Source: Ochrobactrum sp. CM-21-5 | Lineage (GTDB): Bacteria; Pseudomonadota; Alphaproteobacteria; Rhizobiales; Rhizobiaceae | Direction: 5' to 3' | Assembly (NCBI RefSeq): GCF_014253075.1 | Contig: NZ_JACLZJ010000001.1 | Coordinates: forward strand, 248,001 to 312,000 | DNA length: 64,000 nucleotides | In this document: positions 26,989 through 36,814 of the stretch, piece by piece | Numbering within the stretch: position 1 is the stretch's first letter | Layout: each line of letters begins with the position of its first letter | Translations under genes and position numbers: made by a program | The notes under the pieces: model-generated | The model's database searches: none | What the model was told of the DNA's origin: nothing | The model's input: the letters and a program-made list of their open reading frames with translations, nothing else

Positions 26989-28047
26989 TTGAGCGCCACG
27001 GAAAAGCTGAAGCCTGCCAAGCCAACCACCCAAACGCAAAAAAAATCGTCTGCCGGGGCCTCGGATATGGCCCACATCGTGCTGACCTTCGACAATAACC
27101 GTCTCGCCAGCGCGCTTTACGGTCAATTCGATGAAAACCTTGCCCGGATCGAACAGAAGCTTGGGGTGGATGTCCGCTCCAAGGGCAACCAGCTTTCGAT
27201 CCGCGGGGAGCCGACCGCGACGGAACAGGCGCGTCGCGCGCTCGACCAGCTCTATGAAAATCTTCAAAAGGGCCACGAGCTGACGGCATCGGATGTCGAT
27301 GGCGCCTTGCGCATGGCGATTGCCGCCGACGATCAGCTGAGCCTCCCGACGCTGGAAAACAAGGGCAAGTTTTCCGCCGCGCAGATTTCGACGCGCAAGA
27401 AGACGATCTTTGCCCGCACGCCCACGCAGGACGCCTATATGCGGGCGCTGGACCGCTCGGAGCTCGTTTTCGGCGTCGGTCCTGCCGGTACGGGCAAGAC
27501 CTATCTGGCCGTTGCGCATGCAGCGATGCTTCTGGAACGCGGTCTGGTCGAGCGGATCATCCTGTCGCGACCTGCTGTGGAAGCGGGCGAACGCCTCGGC
27601 TTTCTGCCGGGTGACATGAAGGAAAAGGTCGATCCCTATCTGCGCCCGCTTTATGATGCGCTTTACGACATGATGCCTGCCGAAAAGGTGGAGCGTGCCA
27701 TCACCGCCGGTGTGATAGAAATCGCGCCGCTTGCCTTCATGCGCGGGCGCACGCTTGCCCATTCGGCTGTGATCCTCGACGAAGCGCAGAACACCACATC
27801 CATGCAGATGAAGATGTTCCTCACGCGCCTTGGCGAGGGCTCGCGCATGATCGTGACTGGCGATCCGAGCCAGATCGATCTTCCGCCTGGTCAAAAATCG
27901 GGTCTGGTGGAAGCCCTGCGCATCCTCGATTCCGTCGAGGGGGTCATCACGGTCCGCTTCACGGAAAAGGATGTCGTGCGCCATCCGCTTGTGGCTGCAA
28001 TTGTCGGCGCCTATGACAGGGACGGCAAAAATCATTCGCGGTCCTGA
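26989..28047 (+). CDS. PhoH family ATPase
   Basis: A 352-residue PhoH-like protein beginning at TTG 26989 with AAGGAG 6 bases upstream. Residues about 25-110 look like the small RNA-binding region (KLGVDVRSKGNQLSIRGE), followed by a P-loop ATPase: Walker A GPAGTGKTYLAVAHA near 165 and Walker B AVILDEAQNTT, then VTGDPSQIDLP. Neighbouring ybeY and miaB place it in the RNA and ribosome maturation set; YbeZ in Escherichia coli is the same kind of protein and interacts with YbeY. Exact activity is not established. Confidence 0.92.
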   Translation: MSATEKLKPAKPTTQTQKKSSAGASDMAHIVLTFDNNRLASALYGQFDENLARIEQKLGVDVRSKGNQLSIRGEPTATEQARRALDQLYENLQKGHELTASDVDGALRMAIAADDQLSLPTLENKGKFSAAQISTRKKTIFARTPTQDAYMRALDRSELVFGVGPAGTGKTYLAVAHAAMLLERGLVERIILSRPAVEAGERLGFLPGDMKEKVDPYLRPLYDALYDMMPAEKVERAITAGVIEIAPLAFMRGRTLAHSAVILDEAQNTTSMQMKMFLTRLGEGSRMIVTGDPSQIDLPPGQKSGLVEALRILDSVEGVITVRFTEKDVVRHPLVAAIVGAYDRDGKNHSRS

Positions 28048-28206
28048 GAAGAGGTTGGGCCGAGAAGAGGCTGATTGAACGGCGGCAGTCTTGCAATCGA
28101 CTGCTGGAATGACGATTTAAAAAGAGCTGTGCGCTTTTTAGGCGTGCAATTTTCACACAACCGAAAGGACGAAGCGGCTTTGCCTGATGGGGAGCCGCTA
28201 CAGAAC

Positions 28207-28713
28207 GTGCCAAACAACACGATCCAGATCGATATACTTATCGAAGCCGGCAGCTGGCCGGATGAAACGGCCCTCGAAAGACTGGTGAGACAGGCGACCG
28301 AAGCGGCGTGGAGCAATCTTCGCCTCAAGGATGCCGACAGTGAACTGAGCGTGGTCTTCACCGATGACGCGTCCATCCGGACGCTGAACGCAGAATGGCG
28401 CGGCAAGGACAAGCCGACCAATGTGCTGTCTTTCCCGGCTTTCCCGGTCAAGGCCGGGGCTCAGCCCGGGCCGATGCTTGGCGATATCGTCATTGCGCGT
28501 GAAACCGTGGAACGGGAAGCGAAGGATGAGGGCAAGCCCCTCGACAACCACCTCACCCACCTTGTCATACATGGTTTTCTGCATCTTCTCGGCTACGATC
28601 ACGAGACCGATGAGGAGGCGGAGGAGATGGAGCGCCGCGAGCGCGAAATTCTTCACGCTCTTGCCATCCCCGACCCTTATACTGTATCGCATTTAGACAT
28701 TGAAACCGATTGA
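28207..28713 (+). CDS. ybeY: Endoribonuclease YbeY (rRNA maturation factor)
   Basis: A 168-residue metal-dependent RNase for 16S rRNA 3' processing and quality control. The zinc site H-x3-H-x5-H is in [16 protein letters not shown], and the preceding TNVLSFPAF and LGDIVIARE blocks are typical. Start is uncertain: GTG 28207 gives the usual N-terminus (PNNTIQIDI), while TTG 28180 or 28075 would extend it by 9 or 44 residues that do not resemble the family. Lies after the PhoH-like gene and abuts the CorC-like gene. Confidence 0.9.
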   Translation: MPNNTIQIDILIEAGSWPDETALERLVRQATEAAWSNLRLKDADSELSVVFTDDASIRTLNAEWRGKDKPTNVLSFPAFPVKAGAQPGPMLGDIVIARETVEREAKDEGKPLDNHLTHLVIHGFLHLLGYDHETDEEAEEMERREREILHALAIPDPYTVSHLDIETD

Positions 28714-28715
28714 TC

Positions 28716-29843
28716 ATGGCTGACCAGACCTCTCATTCCTCGTCCGCAGGCGACAGCCGGGGCGAGATGTCACAAACGCCCGACGCCGAAGGGCAGAGTA
28801 CGCCACGGCCTGTCGTGGCCGAGAAGCGCTCCCTTTTGTCCAATATTTTCCCATTCATGCGCTCGCGCCAGACGTCCTCGCTACGTGAGGATCTGGCGGA
28901 CGCGCTGTCCAGCGCGGCAAGCGAGCAGGATTCCGCGTTTTCGCCGGAAGAAAAGGCAATGCTGCACAACATCCTGCGTCTGCGCGAGGTGCGTGTCGAG
29001 GATGTGATGATCCCACGCGCGGATGTCGAGGCGGTGGATGTCTCCACGCCGCTATGGGAGGTTCTTGAGCTTTTCGAGAAATCCGGCCATTCGCGCATGC
29101 CGGTCTATGCCGAGACGCTCGACGATCCGCGCGGTATGATCCATATCCGGGATGTGCTGAACTACATCACGCGACAGTCGCGACAGAAATCGGGTCGTCG
29201 TACATCCGCGCGCAAGACGGCGGAAGAAAAAGCCGCCAAATTCGACATTGGCCGCATCGATCTTTCCAAGACGATCGGCGAGCTCAATCTGATGCGCAAG
29301 GTGCTGTTCGTGCCGCCGTCCATGATGGCGAGCGGTTTGATGGCGCGTATGCAGGCCGCTCACATCCAGATGGCACTGGTCATCGATGAATATGGCGGCA
29401 CCGACGGTCTCGTATCGCTGGAAGATATCGTTGAAATGGTCGTGGGCGACATCGAGGATGAGCACGACGACGAGGAAATCATGATCGCCGAAGAGGCCGA
29501 TGGCGTGTTCGTCGTCGATGCCCGTGCCGATCTTGAAGAACTGGCCGAGAAGATCGGCCCTTCCTTCGAGGTGGGCGAACATGGCGAGGATGTGGATACG
29601 GTCGGCGGACTTATCTTCTCGGTGCTGGGGCGCATTCCGGTGCGCGGGGAAGTGGTGCAGGCAATTCCCGGTTATGAGTTCCACGTGCTGGAAGTTGATC
29701 CGCGTCGTGTGAAGAAAGTGCGCATCGTGCCGCTTTCGGCAGCAGACCGCCGCAGGCAGCAGCGCACAGTCACGCCCATTAAGACAAATGATCCCTCGGC
29801 CCAGGTAGCAGAGATCATTGAAAGCCCTAAAGAGGCCGGATGA
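28716..29843 (+). CDS. CBS-domain CorC/HlyC family protein
   Basis: A 375-residue protein: a low-complexity acidic N-terminus to about residue 60, two CBS domains (VEDVMIPRADVEAVD... and MALVIDEYGGTDGLVSLEDI), then the small CorC_HlyC domain (VFVVDARADLEELAEKIG...DTVGGLIFSVLGRIPVRGEVV). It lacks the DUF21 membrane domain, so it matches CorC, the cytosolic partner linked to magnesium and cobalt efflux. As in Escherichia coli it sits between ybeY and lnt. ATG 28716 follows the ybeY stop; its own stop overlaps lnt (ATGA). Confidence 0.92.
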   Translation: MADQTSHSSSAGDSRGEMSQTPDAEGQSTPRPVVAEKRSLLSNIFPFMRSRQTSSLREDLADALSSAASEQDSAFSPEEKAMLHNILRLREVRVEDVMIPRADVEAVDVSTPLWEVLELFEKSGHSRMPVYAETLDDPRGMIHIRDVLNYITRQSRQKSGRRTSARKTAEEKAAKFDIGRIDLSKTIGELNLMRKVLFVPPSMMASGLMARMQAAHIQMALVIDEYGGTDGLVSLEDIVEMVVGDIEDEHDDEEIMIAEEADGVFVVDARADLEELAEKIGPSFEVGEHGEDVDTVGGLIFSVLGRIPVRGEVVQAIPGYEFHVLEVDPRRVKKVRIVPLSAADRRRQQRTVTPIKTNDPSAQVAEIIESPKEAG

Positions 29844-31441
29844 TTGAGCGGTTTGCAGGCAGAATCATTCTTTCAAGCGGCTGGCGGCGAGCGCTGGCCG
29901 CTTTTCTTAGCGGTGCTTTTACCACACTGACACAGCCGCCCTTCGATGTTTTCGTTGCGGGGTTTGTTTCGTTTCCCATTCTTGTCTGGTTGATCGACGG
30001 CGCGGTCGCCAACGCCAACGCCAATGCCGGTCCCGTCCGTCGCGTTCTGCCGGCGGCAATTGTCGGCTGGTGGTTCGGTTTTGGTTATTTCATATCCGGT
30101 TTGTGGTGGATCGGCGCAGCCCTGCTGGTGGATGCCGAGCAGTTTGCATGGGCCTTGCCGCTGGCAATCCTGGGATTGCCTGCCTTTCTCGCCATTTTTT
30201 ATGCATTGGCTGCCACGGCCGCACGTATTTTCTGGTCGGCTGGTGTTGGCCGCATCTTCGCGCTTGCTTTCGGGTTTGCGCTTGCCGAGTGGCTGCGAAC
30301 ATTCATTCTCACCGGCTTTCCGTGGAATGCCATCGGCTATGCCGCGATGCCCGTGCCGCTTCTCATGCAGACGGTGGCCGTCATAGGGCTCGTCGGCATG
30401 AGCGCGCTTGCCGTTTTCGTTTTCTCCGCACCGGCCCTGCTTATCGGCGGAAAATTGGCGAAAACGGGGATCGTATTTGCGATCCTTCTGGCAATGGCCC
30501 ATGTCGGCTACGGCGCATGGACGCTGATGCATGTACCCGCAGTAAGCGTTGAGAAGACCGCGCTTGCAGTTCGCATCGTACAGCCGTCCATCACGCAGAC
30601 CATGAAATGGGACAATGCCGAGCGTCGCTCGATCTTCGATACCTTCATTGCCCTGACCGAGAAGAAACCGGACGATGGAAAGCCTAGGCCGGACGTGATC
30701 ATCTGGCCTGAAACGGCGGTCCCCTATGTCCTGACCTCGACGCCGGAAGCGCTGGCGCGTATCGGCGAAGTCTTGCAGGACGGACAAGTGCTCCTGACAG
30801 GTGTCGTGCGTGAGGAAAAGACGCCCGGCGGCGAGCCGCGCTATTACAATTCGATCTATACGATCAATGATCACGGTGAAATCGTCGACGCCGCCGACAA
30901 AGTGCATCTGGTGCCCTTTGGCGAGTATCTGCCGTTTGAAGGTTTCCTGCGTGGTCTCGGCCTCCAGGAAGTCGTGGAAATGCCGGGGGGCTTTACCGCC
31001 GGTGCATCGCGCCGGTCGCTGAGTGTCAAAGACGGTCAGGCCTTTCTGCCGCTGATCTGTTACGAGGCAATCTTTCCTGACGAGCTGGATTATGCGGGCA
31101 GGAAGGTCAATGCGATTGTGAATGTGACGAACGATGCCTGGTATGGAGACACTCCTGGTCCGTACCAGCATTTCCGTCAGGCTCAGATTCGTGCCGTGGA
31201 GCAGGGACTGCCACTAGTCCGCGCCGCCAATAACGGGTTGTCGGGCGTCGTTGATTCCTATGGTCGAATCACTGACGGCCTCGCACTTGATGCCGTTGGC
31301 GTCATCGATGCTTACCTACCGTCAAGTCATGCCCCATTTTGGGGCAATCCTCCCGGGGTGAAGCATGGTCTTGCGACCCTGTTAACCTTACTGACGGTGA
31401 GCGCAGCTTTCAGATTGGTATCACGCAGACGTTTTCATTGA
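29840..31441 (+). CDS. lnt: Apolipoprotein N-acyltransferase
   Basis: Adds the third acyl chain to lipoproteins in the inner membrane. The 533-residue protein has a hydrophobic N-terminal half with about six to seven membrane segments (residues 20-225) and a periplasmic nitrilase-like domain. The catalytic triad is complete: E291 in WPETAVPY, K354 in ADKVHLVPFGEY and C407 in LPLICYEAIFP. Start overlaps the corC-like stop by four bases. The substrates would include the SleB-type and small lipoproteins in this window. Confidence 0.96.
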   Translation: MIERFAGRIILSSGWRRALAAFLSGAFTTLTQPPFDVFVAGFVSFPILVWLIDGAVANANANAGPVRRVLPAAIVGWWFGFGYFISGLWWIGAALLVDAEQFAWALPLAILGLPAFLAIFYALAATAARIFWSAGVGRIFALAFGFALAEWLRTFILTGFPWNAIGYAAMPVPLLMQTVAVIGLVGMSALAVFVFSAPALLIGGKLAKTGIVFAILLAMAHVGYGAWTLMHVPAVSVEKTALAVRIVQPSITQTMKWDNAERRSIFDTFIALTEKKPDDGKPRPDVIIWPETAVPYVLTSTPEALARIGEVLQDGQVLLTGVVREEKTPGGEPRYYNSIYTINDHGEIVDAADKVHLVPFGEYLPFEGFLRGLGLQEVVEMPGGFTAGASRRSLSVKDGQAFLPLICYEAIFPDELDYAGRKVNAIVNVTNDAWYGDTPGPYQHFRQAQIRAVEQGLPLVRAANNGLSGVVDSYGRITDGLALDAVGVIDAYLPSSHAPFWGNPPGVKHGLATLLTLLTVSAAFRLVSRRRFH

Positions 31442-31531
31442 CACGGCAATTCTGTTAAGTTGTTATGCCTCGATGGTGACGGTTTTTTTGCGCGAAACCG
31501 TTGGATTACCTTCCAAAACGTAATGTTATCG

Positions 31532-31575
31532 CTGTTCGAATGAACAGAGCATGAATGAAAGCTCGCAGCTGCGAG
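31532..31575. promoter_or_regulatory. Two palindromes before the XRE regulator
   Basis: CTGTTC (31532-31537) and GAACAG (31542-31547) form an inverted repeat with 4-base spacing, and CTCGCAGCTGCGAG (31562-31575) is a perfect 14-base palindrome that runs into the ribosome binding site. Either could be an autoregulatory operator. Confidence 0.4.
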
Positions 31576-31588
31576 GAGTGACAGTTGT

Positions 31589-32002
31589 ATGATTGAGAAT
31601 AAAAAGAAGCCCAACCCTATTGATATTCATGTCGGTAGCCGCATTCGGCTTCGCCGCAACATGCTGGGCCTCAGTCAGGAAAAACTCGGCGAAAGTCTGG
31701 GCATTACGTTTCAGCAGATCCAGAAGTATGAAAAGGGCACCAACCGGGTCGGCGCTAGCCGGCTTCAGGCGATCTCCTCCATTCTCAATGTGCCCGTCTC
31801 CTTCTTTTTCGAAGATGCGCCCGGATCGGGAGTGTCGGGTCAGGACGGTTTTGCCGAGGATAATGAGGCAACCTATGTGGTTGATTTTCTGAATTCCAAC
31901 GAGGGTGTCCAGCTTACCCGCGCTTTCACAAAAATCAGCGACCCCAAGGTACGCCGCAAGATTATCGATCTGGTGAAATCGCTCGCAGCTGATACCGAAT
32001 AA
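31589..32002 (+). CDS. XRE-family helix-turn-helix transcriptional regulator
   Basis: A 137-residue DNA-binding protein. The Cro/CI-type HTH spans residues 17-72 (RIRLRRNMLGLSQEKLGESLG, shortened here, then QQIQKYEKGTNRV). The C-terminal 60 residues are acidic and end with a helical KVRRKIIDLVKSLA. Similar proteins recur in Rhizobiales and have been linked to envelope or stress control, but its targets cannot be inferred. GAGGAG precedes the ATG. It lies upstream of metK with about 240 bases between. Confidence 0.9.
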   Translation: MIENKKKPNPIDIHVGSRIRLRRNMLGLSQEKLGESLGITFQQIQKYEKGTNRVGASRLQAISSILNVPVSFFFEDAPGSGVSGQDGFAEDNEATYVVDFLNSNEGVQLTRAFTKISDPKVRRKIIDLVKSLAADTE

Positions 32003-32162
32003 CCGACGATCGCGTGATTTCCGTCAGGCATCTCGCGAATAGGCCGGGAACGATGAGCTTCAGGCTGGACTGTTAACCGGCGGAACGAATTTTTCCGGCG
32101 GTCCGGTGCAGCAGTACAAATATGCATTGACGGTTTAATCCCAACTTGGCTAACACAATAAT

Positions 32163-32216
32163 GCGCCCGGATAAGCCGGGCGCTACTGTGTTTCCGTGGC
32201 GGAGTAAGAACTCCGC
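32163..32216 (+). promoter_or_regulatory. Two tandem hairpins in the metK leader
   Basis: Hairpin 1: GCGCCCGG (32163-32170) pairs with CCGGGCGC (32176-32183), loop ATAAG. Hairpin 2: GCGGAGT (32199-32205) pairs with ACTCCGC (32210-32216), loop AAGA. Both are perfect and lie within 80 bases of the metK start (GTG 32240). I cannot match them to a known SAM-binding riboswitch class; hairpin 1 might be the terminator of the upstream regulator gene and hairpin 2 a translation-control element. Confidence 0.5.
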
Positions 32217-32239
32217 TGGATTTTCAAGAGGGGTTACCC

Positions 32240-33505
32240 GTGCCGCGCAGTTCTTATCTCTTCACTAGTGAATCCGTGTCCGAGGGTCACCCGGACAAGG
32301 TTTGTGATCGCATTTCCGATGAAATCGTAGACATGATCTACAAGGAGGCGCGCCGAACCGGCGTGGATCCATGGTCCGTCCGTATTGCCTGTGAAACGCT
32401 TGCAACCACCAATCGCGTGGTTATCGCCGGTGAAGTGCGTGTACCGGAAACATTCCTGAAGAAGAATAAGGACGGTTCCATCGTCAAGGATGCCGCCGGT
32501 CACCCGGTCATCAATCCGGCACGGTTTCGTTCGGCTGCACGCAAGGCTATCCGCGAGATCGGTTATCAGCAGGACGGCTTCCATTGGAAGACGGTCAAGA
32601 TCGACGTGCTTCTGCATCCGCAATCCGCGGATATCGCGCAGGGTGTGGATAACGCCGCCGACCGTCAGGGCGAAGAGGGTGCCGGCGATCAGGGTATCAT
32701 GTTCGGCTATGCCTGCCGCGAGACCCCCGATCTCATGCCGGCCCCGATCTATTACTCTCACAAGATACTGGAAAAGCTGTCCGAAGCCCGTCACAAGGGC
32801 GAAGGCGATCCCGGCAAGCTCGGTCCTGACGCCAAGAGCCAGGTGACCGTGCGTTACGAGAACGGCCAGGCGGCCGAAGTCACACAGATCGTTCTTTCCA
32901 CGCAGCATCTGGATGCAAGCTGGGATTCCAAGAAAGTCCGCTCGGTTGTCGAGCCTTACATTCGTGAAGCGCTCGGCGATCTTCCGATTGCTGCGAACTG
33001 CAACTGGTACATCAATCCGACCGGCAAGTTCGTGATCGGAGGACCGGACGGCGATGCAGGACTGACCGGCCGCAAGATCATCGTGGATACCTATGGTGGA
33101 GCTGCTCCGCATGGCGGTGGCGCTTTTTCCGGCAAGGACACGACGAAGGTCGACCGCTCTGCCGCCTATGCCGCGCGCTATCTCGCCAAGAATGTGGTCG
33201 CCGCCAATCTTGCGGACCGCTGCACGATCCAGCTCTCCTACGCCATCGGCGTCGCGCAGCCGCTTTCGGTCTATGTTGATCTCCACGGCACGGGAAAAGT
33301 TGCAGAGTCTGCCGTCGAGGATGCGCTGCGCAAGGTCATGGACCTGTCACCGACCGGTATCCGAAAGCATCTGGATCTCAATAAGCCGATCTACGCCAAG
33401 ACGTCGTCTTACGGTCATTTCGGCCGCAAGCCGGGCCGTGACGGATCCTTCTCCTGGGAGAAGACCGATCTGACCAAGGCGCTGAAGGCGGCTGTTTCCG
33501 CCTGA
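32240..33505 (+). CDS. metK: S-adenosylmethionine synthetase
   Basis: Makes S-adenosylmethionine from methionine and ATP. The 421-residue protein has the entry motif [16 protein letters not shown], the hexapeptide GAGDQG and the phosphate loop GGGAFSGKD. Start is GTG 32240 with AGAGGGG upstream. It is followed after 10 bases by trmB, which uses S-adenosylmethionine. The 421-residue length exceeds the enterobacterial 384 by internal insertions, as usual in alphaproteobacteria. Tandem hairpins precede it. Confidence 0.97.
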   Translation: MPRSSYLFTSESVSEGHPDKVCDRISDEIVDMIYKEARRTGVDPWSVRIACETLATTNRVVIAGEVRVPETFLKKNKDGSIVKDAAGHPVINPARFRSAARKAIREIGYQQDGFHWKTVKIDVLLHPQSADIAQGVDNAADRQGEEGAGDQGIMFGYACRETPDLMPAPIYYSHKILEKLSEARHKGEGDPGKLGPDAKSQVTVRYENGQAAEVTQIVLSTQHLDASWDSKKVRSVVEPYIREALGDLPIAANCNWYINPTGKFVIGGPDGDAGLTGRKIIVDTYGGAAPHGGGAFSGKDTTKVDRSAAYAARYLAKNVVAANLADRCTIQLSYAIGVAQPLSVYVDLHGTGKVAESAVEDALRKVMDLSPTGIRKHLDLNKPIYAKTSSYGHFGRKPGRDGSFSWEKTDLTKALKAAVSA

Positions 33506-33515
33506 CAGGATAAGC

Positions 33516-34217
33516 ATGATTGATGAAACCCACCCAGTACGCGCGGCCGGAAATTTTTTCGGCCGCCGTCACGGCAAACCGCTTCGTCCCCATCAGAGCA
33601 ATCTGTTCGAGGACTTGTTGCCGCACTTGAAACTCGATCTTGACCGGCCTGCACCGGCAGAACTGAGCACATTGTTCGCTGTGCCCGTCGAGCATGTTCG
33701 CATGGAAATAGGCTTCGGCGGCGGCGAGCATCTCCACCACGAGACGGGTCGCTTTCCGCAGGCCGGTTTCATTGGCGTCGAACCTTTCGTCAATGGAATG
33801 GCCAAGATGCTGGCGGCTCTCGATAACGAGGAACGCCCAAATCTGCGCCTTTACGATGAAGATGCGACAGCGGTGCTCGACTGGCTACCCGACGCGTCGC
33901 TTTCGGGTATCGATCTTTTCTATCCCGATCCCTGGCACAAACGCCGACACTGGAAGCGCCGCTTTGTAAGCGACGCCAATCTGGACCGCTTTGCACGGGT
34001 GTTGAAGCCGGGCGCAAAATTCCGGTTTGCTTCGGATATCGAGCATTATGTCAATTGGACGCTTCAGCATTGCCGTCGACACGATGCGTTCGACTGGCAG
34101 GCGGAAGGGCCGTCTGACTGGAACCGCGCCTATGAAGGCTGGCCGGGCACGCGCTACGAAGCCAAGGCTTTCCGCGAGGGGCGCCGTGCGGCTTATCTGA
34201 CTTTTATCCGGCGCTGA
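33516..34217 (+). CDS. trmB: tRNA (guanine-N7-)-methyltransferase
   Basis: A 233-residue class I methyltransferase forming m7G46 in tRNA. The SAM-binding loop is [11 protein letters not shown], the acidic second-strand block is [13 protein letters not shown] and the family hallmark [14 protein letters not shown] lies in the middle. The end [21 protein letters not shown] is typical. It follows metK closely and is probably cotranscribed with it. Confidence 0.95.
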   Translation: MIDETHPVRAAGNFFGRRHGKPLRPHQSNLFEDLLPHLKLDLDRPAPAELSTLFAVPVEHVRMEIGFGGGEHLHHETGRFPQAGFIGVEPFVNGMAKMLAALDNEERPNLRLYDEDATAVLDWLPDASLSGIDLFYPDPWHKRRHWKRRFVSDANLDRFARVLKPGAKFRFASDIEHYVNWTLQHCRRHDAFDWQAEGPSDWNRAYEGWPGTRYEAKAFREGRRAAYLTFIRR

Positions 34218-34337
34218 AAGCGCGGTGGACTGGCTGGAAAAACTTTGAAGCGCTTCTTCCGCTTGGAACGAAAGAAAGCCGGTAAAAGACGGGTTCTTCT
34301 GCAGATAAACCGGGAGAGCCTAGTTTCAGAAGTGGTC

Positions 34338-34366
34338 TTGAAAAAATCCGCTTCCGCGTGTATATA
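34338..34366 (+). promoter_or_regulatory. Sigma-70-type promoter of the rimP-nusA-infB operon
   Basis: TTGAAA (34338-34343), a 17-base spacer and TATATA (34361-34366). Initiation would be near 34373, giving a leader of about 85 bases before rimP that contains the hairpin at 34394-34425. Confidence 0.65.
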
Positions 34367-34393
34367 AGTCTCAAATTCTTGGTCGATTGAACA

Positions 34394-34425
34394 AGAGTGG
34401 GTCCGTCCGGTCCCGCTCTTTTTTG
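34394..34425 (+). terminator. Intrinsic terminator inside the rimP leader
   Basis: AGAGTGGG (34394-34401) pairs with CCCGCTCT (34412-34419), one G-T wobble, and is followed directly by a run of T. It lies downstream of the promoter at 34338 and upstream of the rimP start, so it is placed to attenuate the whole operon. NusA, encoded second, is a natural candidate for feedback. Confidence 0.7.
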
Positions 34426-34459
34426 TTACCTGCGACCATTTTGGAGAGGTTTTATCGGG

Positions 34460-35122
34460 TTGACGGAACAGGTTCAGGCAAACGAAGCAGAGACGCCGAC
34501 AGTGGATGCAAGCGAACGCATCATCCGCGAAACGGGCATCGACGCAAAAGTGGCAGGCATTGTGGAGCCGGTGATCAATACGCTGGGTTTCCGCTTGGTG
34601 CGTGTGCGCCTTTCCGGTCTGAATGGACAGACCTTGCAGATCATGGCCGAGCGCCCGGACGGCACGATGACGGTGGAGGACTGTGAAACGGTCAGCCGCA
34701 CCGTTGCGCCGGTTCTCGACGTGGAAGACCCGATCAGCGGAAAGTATCATCTGGAAATTTCTTCTCCGGGCATCGATCGTCCGCTGGTGCGCAAGTCGGA
34801 TTTTGCCGACTGGGCCGGGCATATCGCCAAGGTGGAAACCTCCATCGTGCATGAAAACCGCAAGAAATTCCGTGGGCGCATTGTCCTCGGCGATGAAGAC
34901 TCGGTTGTGATCGAAAGCGATCAGATTTCTTACGGCAACGAGCCTGTCGTGCGTATTCCTTTTGATCTGATTTCGGATGCGCGCCTGATCCTGACCGACG
35001 ACCTCATCCGTGATGCGCTGCGCAAGGACAAGGCGCTTCGGGAAGGCCGTATTCCCGGCGACGATCTGGGTAACGGCGCCGAGGAAACCGCGGTGTCGGA
35101 ATCCGAAACGGAAAAGAAATAA
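34460..35122 (+). CDS. rimP: Ribosome maturation factor RimP
   Basis: A 220-residue assembly factor for the 30S subunit. Family blocks include [42 protein letters not shown] and [14 protein letters not shown]. Start is taken as TTG 34460 (GGAGAGG 10 bases upstream). The C-terminal 35 residues are acidic and extend beyond the usual bacterial core. First gene of the conserved rimP-nusA-ylxR-infB-rbfA-truB cluster. Confidence 0.93.
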   Translation: MTEQVQANEAETPTVDASERIIRETGIDAKVAGIVEPVINTLGFRLVRVRLSGLNGQTLQIMAERPDGTMTVEDCETVSRTVAPVLDVEDPISGKYHLEISSPGIDRPLVRKSDFADWAGHIAKVETSIVHENRKKFRGRIVLGDEDSVVIESDQISYGNEPVVRIPFDLISDARLILTDDLIRDALRKDKALREGRIPGDDLGNGAEETAVSESETEKK

Positions 35123-35178
35123 GTTACAGGCGTCCGGTCGATTAGAGGAAAGCCGGACGCGCCACCAAGGAGAGACCA

Positions 35179-36807
35179 ATGGCAGTCAGTGCAAACAGGC
35201 TGGAGCTTCTGCAGATCGCCGATGCGGTCGCACGCGAGAAGTCGATCGACCGTGAGATCGTTCTTGCGGCCATGGCCGATGCGATCCAGAAGGCGGCGCG
35301 TTCGCGCTACGGCCAGGAGAGCAATATCCGCGCCGATATCAACGCGAAGTCCGGCGAAATCAAGCTCCAGCGTCTGCTCGAAGTGGTCGAAAACGTCGAA
35401 GATTATTCGACGCAGATTTCACTGTTTACCGCACGCGAGCGCAATCCGGATGCGCAGGTAGGCGATTTCATCGCCGATCAGTTGCCGCCGATGGATTTTG
35501 GTCGCATCGCCGCCCAGTCGGCCAAGCAGGTCATCGTGCAGAAAGTGCGCGAAGCCGAGCGTGACCGTCAGTATGATGAATACAAGGATCGTGTTGGCGA
35601 GATTGTCAACGGTACGGTCAAGCGCGTGGAATACGGCAATGTGATCGTTGATCTGGGCCGTGGTGAAGCCATTGTACGCCGCGACGAATTGATCCCGCGC
35701 GAAGCTTTCCGCTATGGTGATCGCATCCGTGCTTACGTCTATGATGTGCGCCGCGAACAGCGTGGCCCGCAGATTTTCCTCTCGCGCACCCATCCGCAGT
35801 TCATGGCGAAGCTCTTCACCATGGAAGTGCCGGAAATCTATGACGGTATCATCGAGATCAAGTCGGTCGCCCGTGATCCGGGTTCCCGCGCCAAGATCGC
35901 CGTCGTATCGCGCGATGCGTCCATTGATCCTGTCGGTGCCTGCGTCGGTATGCGCGGCAGCCGGGTTCAGGCGGTTGTCGCCGAATTGCAGGGCGAAAAG
36001 ATCGACATCATTCCCTGGTCGCCAGATGCGGCTTCCTTCATCGTCAATGCGCTTCAGCCTGCTGAAGTTGCCAAGGTTGTTCTCGATGAGGATGCCGAGC
36101 GTATTGAAGTTGTCGTTCCGAATGACCAACTATCACTTGCAATCGGTCGTCGCGGCCAGAACGTGCGCCTCGCGTCGCAGCTAACCGGCTGGGACATCGA
36201 CATTTTGACGGAGGACGAAGAGTCCGAACGTCGTCAGAAGGAATTCACCGAGCGTTCGAACCTGTTCATGGAAGCGCTCGACGTCGATGAGATGGTCGGC
36301 CAGGTTCTCGCTTCCGAAGGCTTCGCTTCGATTGAAGAACTGGCTTATGTCGAGCCGGGCGAAATTGCATCCATCGATGGTTTCGACGAGGATACGGCTG
36401 GCGAAATCCAGCAGCGTTCTCGCGAATATCTGGAGCGTATCGAAGGCGAACAGGATGCCCGCCGCAAGGAGCTGGGTGTTGAAGACGAAGTGCGCGAGAT
36501 CCCTGGTCTGACGACTGCGATGCTGGTGGCGATCGGTGAAGACGGGGTAAAAACCGTTGAAGACTTCGCTGGTTACGCGGTGGACGATCTGGTCGGATGG
36601 CGTGAACGCAAGGATGGCGACACGGTCGCCCATACCGGTGTTCTCTCGGCGTTCGATGTTTCGCGCGTCGATGCGGAACAGATGGTGCTTGCCGCTCGTT
36701 TGAAGGCAGGCTGGATCACGGAAGAGGAACTGGCGGCATCGGCTGTAGAAGAGGCTGAAGCCGAGGAAGAGACAGAGGCTGAAGCTGGAGAAGAGGCCGC
36801 ATCGTAA
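35179..36807 (+). CDS. nusA: Transcription termination/antitermination factor NusA
   Basis: A 542-residue RNA polymerase-associated factor. Domains in order: N-terminal polymerase-binding (1-130), S1 (about 135-200, with [18 protein letters not shown]), two KH domains ([18 protein letters not shown] and [19 protein letters not shown]), then two acidic helix-hairpin repeats (from about 365) and a glutamate/alanine-rich tail. AAGGAGAGA precedes the ATG. It modulates pausing, termination and antitermination and may regulate its own operon through the leader terminator. Confidence 0.97.
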   Translation: MAVSANRLELLQIADAVAREKSIDREIVLAAMADAIQKAARSRYGQESNIRADINAKSGEIKLQRLLEVVENVEDYSTQISLFTARERNPDAQVGDFIADQLPPMDFGRIAAQSAKQVIVQKVREAERDRQYDEYKDRVGEIVNGTVKRVEYGNVIVDLGRGEAIVRRDELIPREAFRYGDRIRAYVYDVRREQRGPQIFLSRTHPQFMAKLFTMEVPEIYDGIIEIKSVARDPGSRAKIAVVSRDASIDPVGACVGMRGSRVQAVVAELQGEKIDIIPWSPDAASFIVNALQPAEVAKVVLDEDAERIEVVVPNDQLSLAIGRRGQNVRLASQLTGWDIDILTEDEESERRQKEFTERSNLFMEALDVDEMVGQVLASEGFASIEELAYVEPGEIASIDGFDEDTAGEIQQRSREYLERIEGEQDARRKELGVEDEVREIPGLTTAMLVAIGEDGVKTVEDFAGYAVDDLVGWRERKDGDTVAHTGVLSAFDVSRVDAEQMVLAARLKAGWITEEELAASAVEEAEAEEETEAEAGEEAAS

Positions 36808-36814
36808 CGATAAG

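Noticed and set aside
26071-28035. 654-codon open frame antisense to miaB and the PhoH-like gene
   Set aside because: It spans two well-supported genes on the other strand, has low-complexity histidine/arginine-rich sequence and no ribosome binding site.
32003-32239. Known SAM riboswitch before metK
   Set aside because: The two simple hairpins do not show the conserved core of the SAM-I, SAM-II or SAM/SAH classes as I know them; kept only as an unassigned leader.
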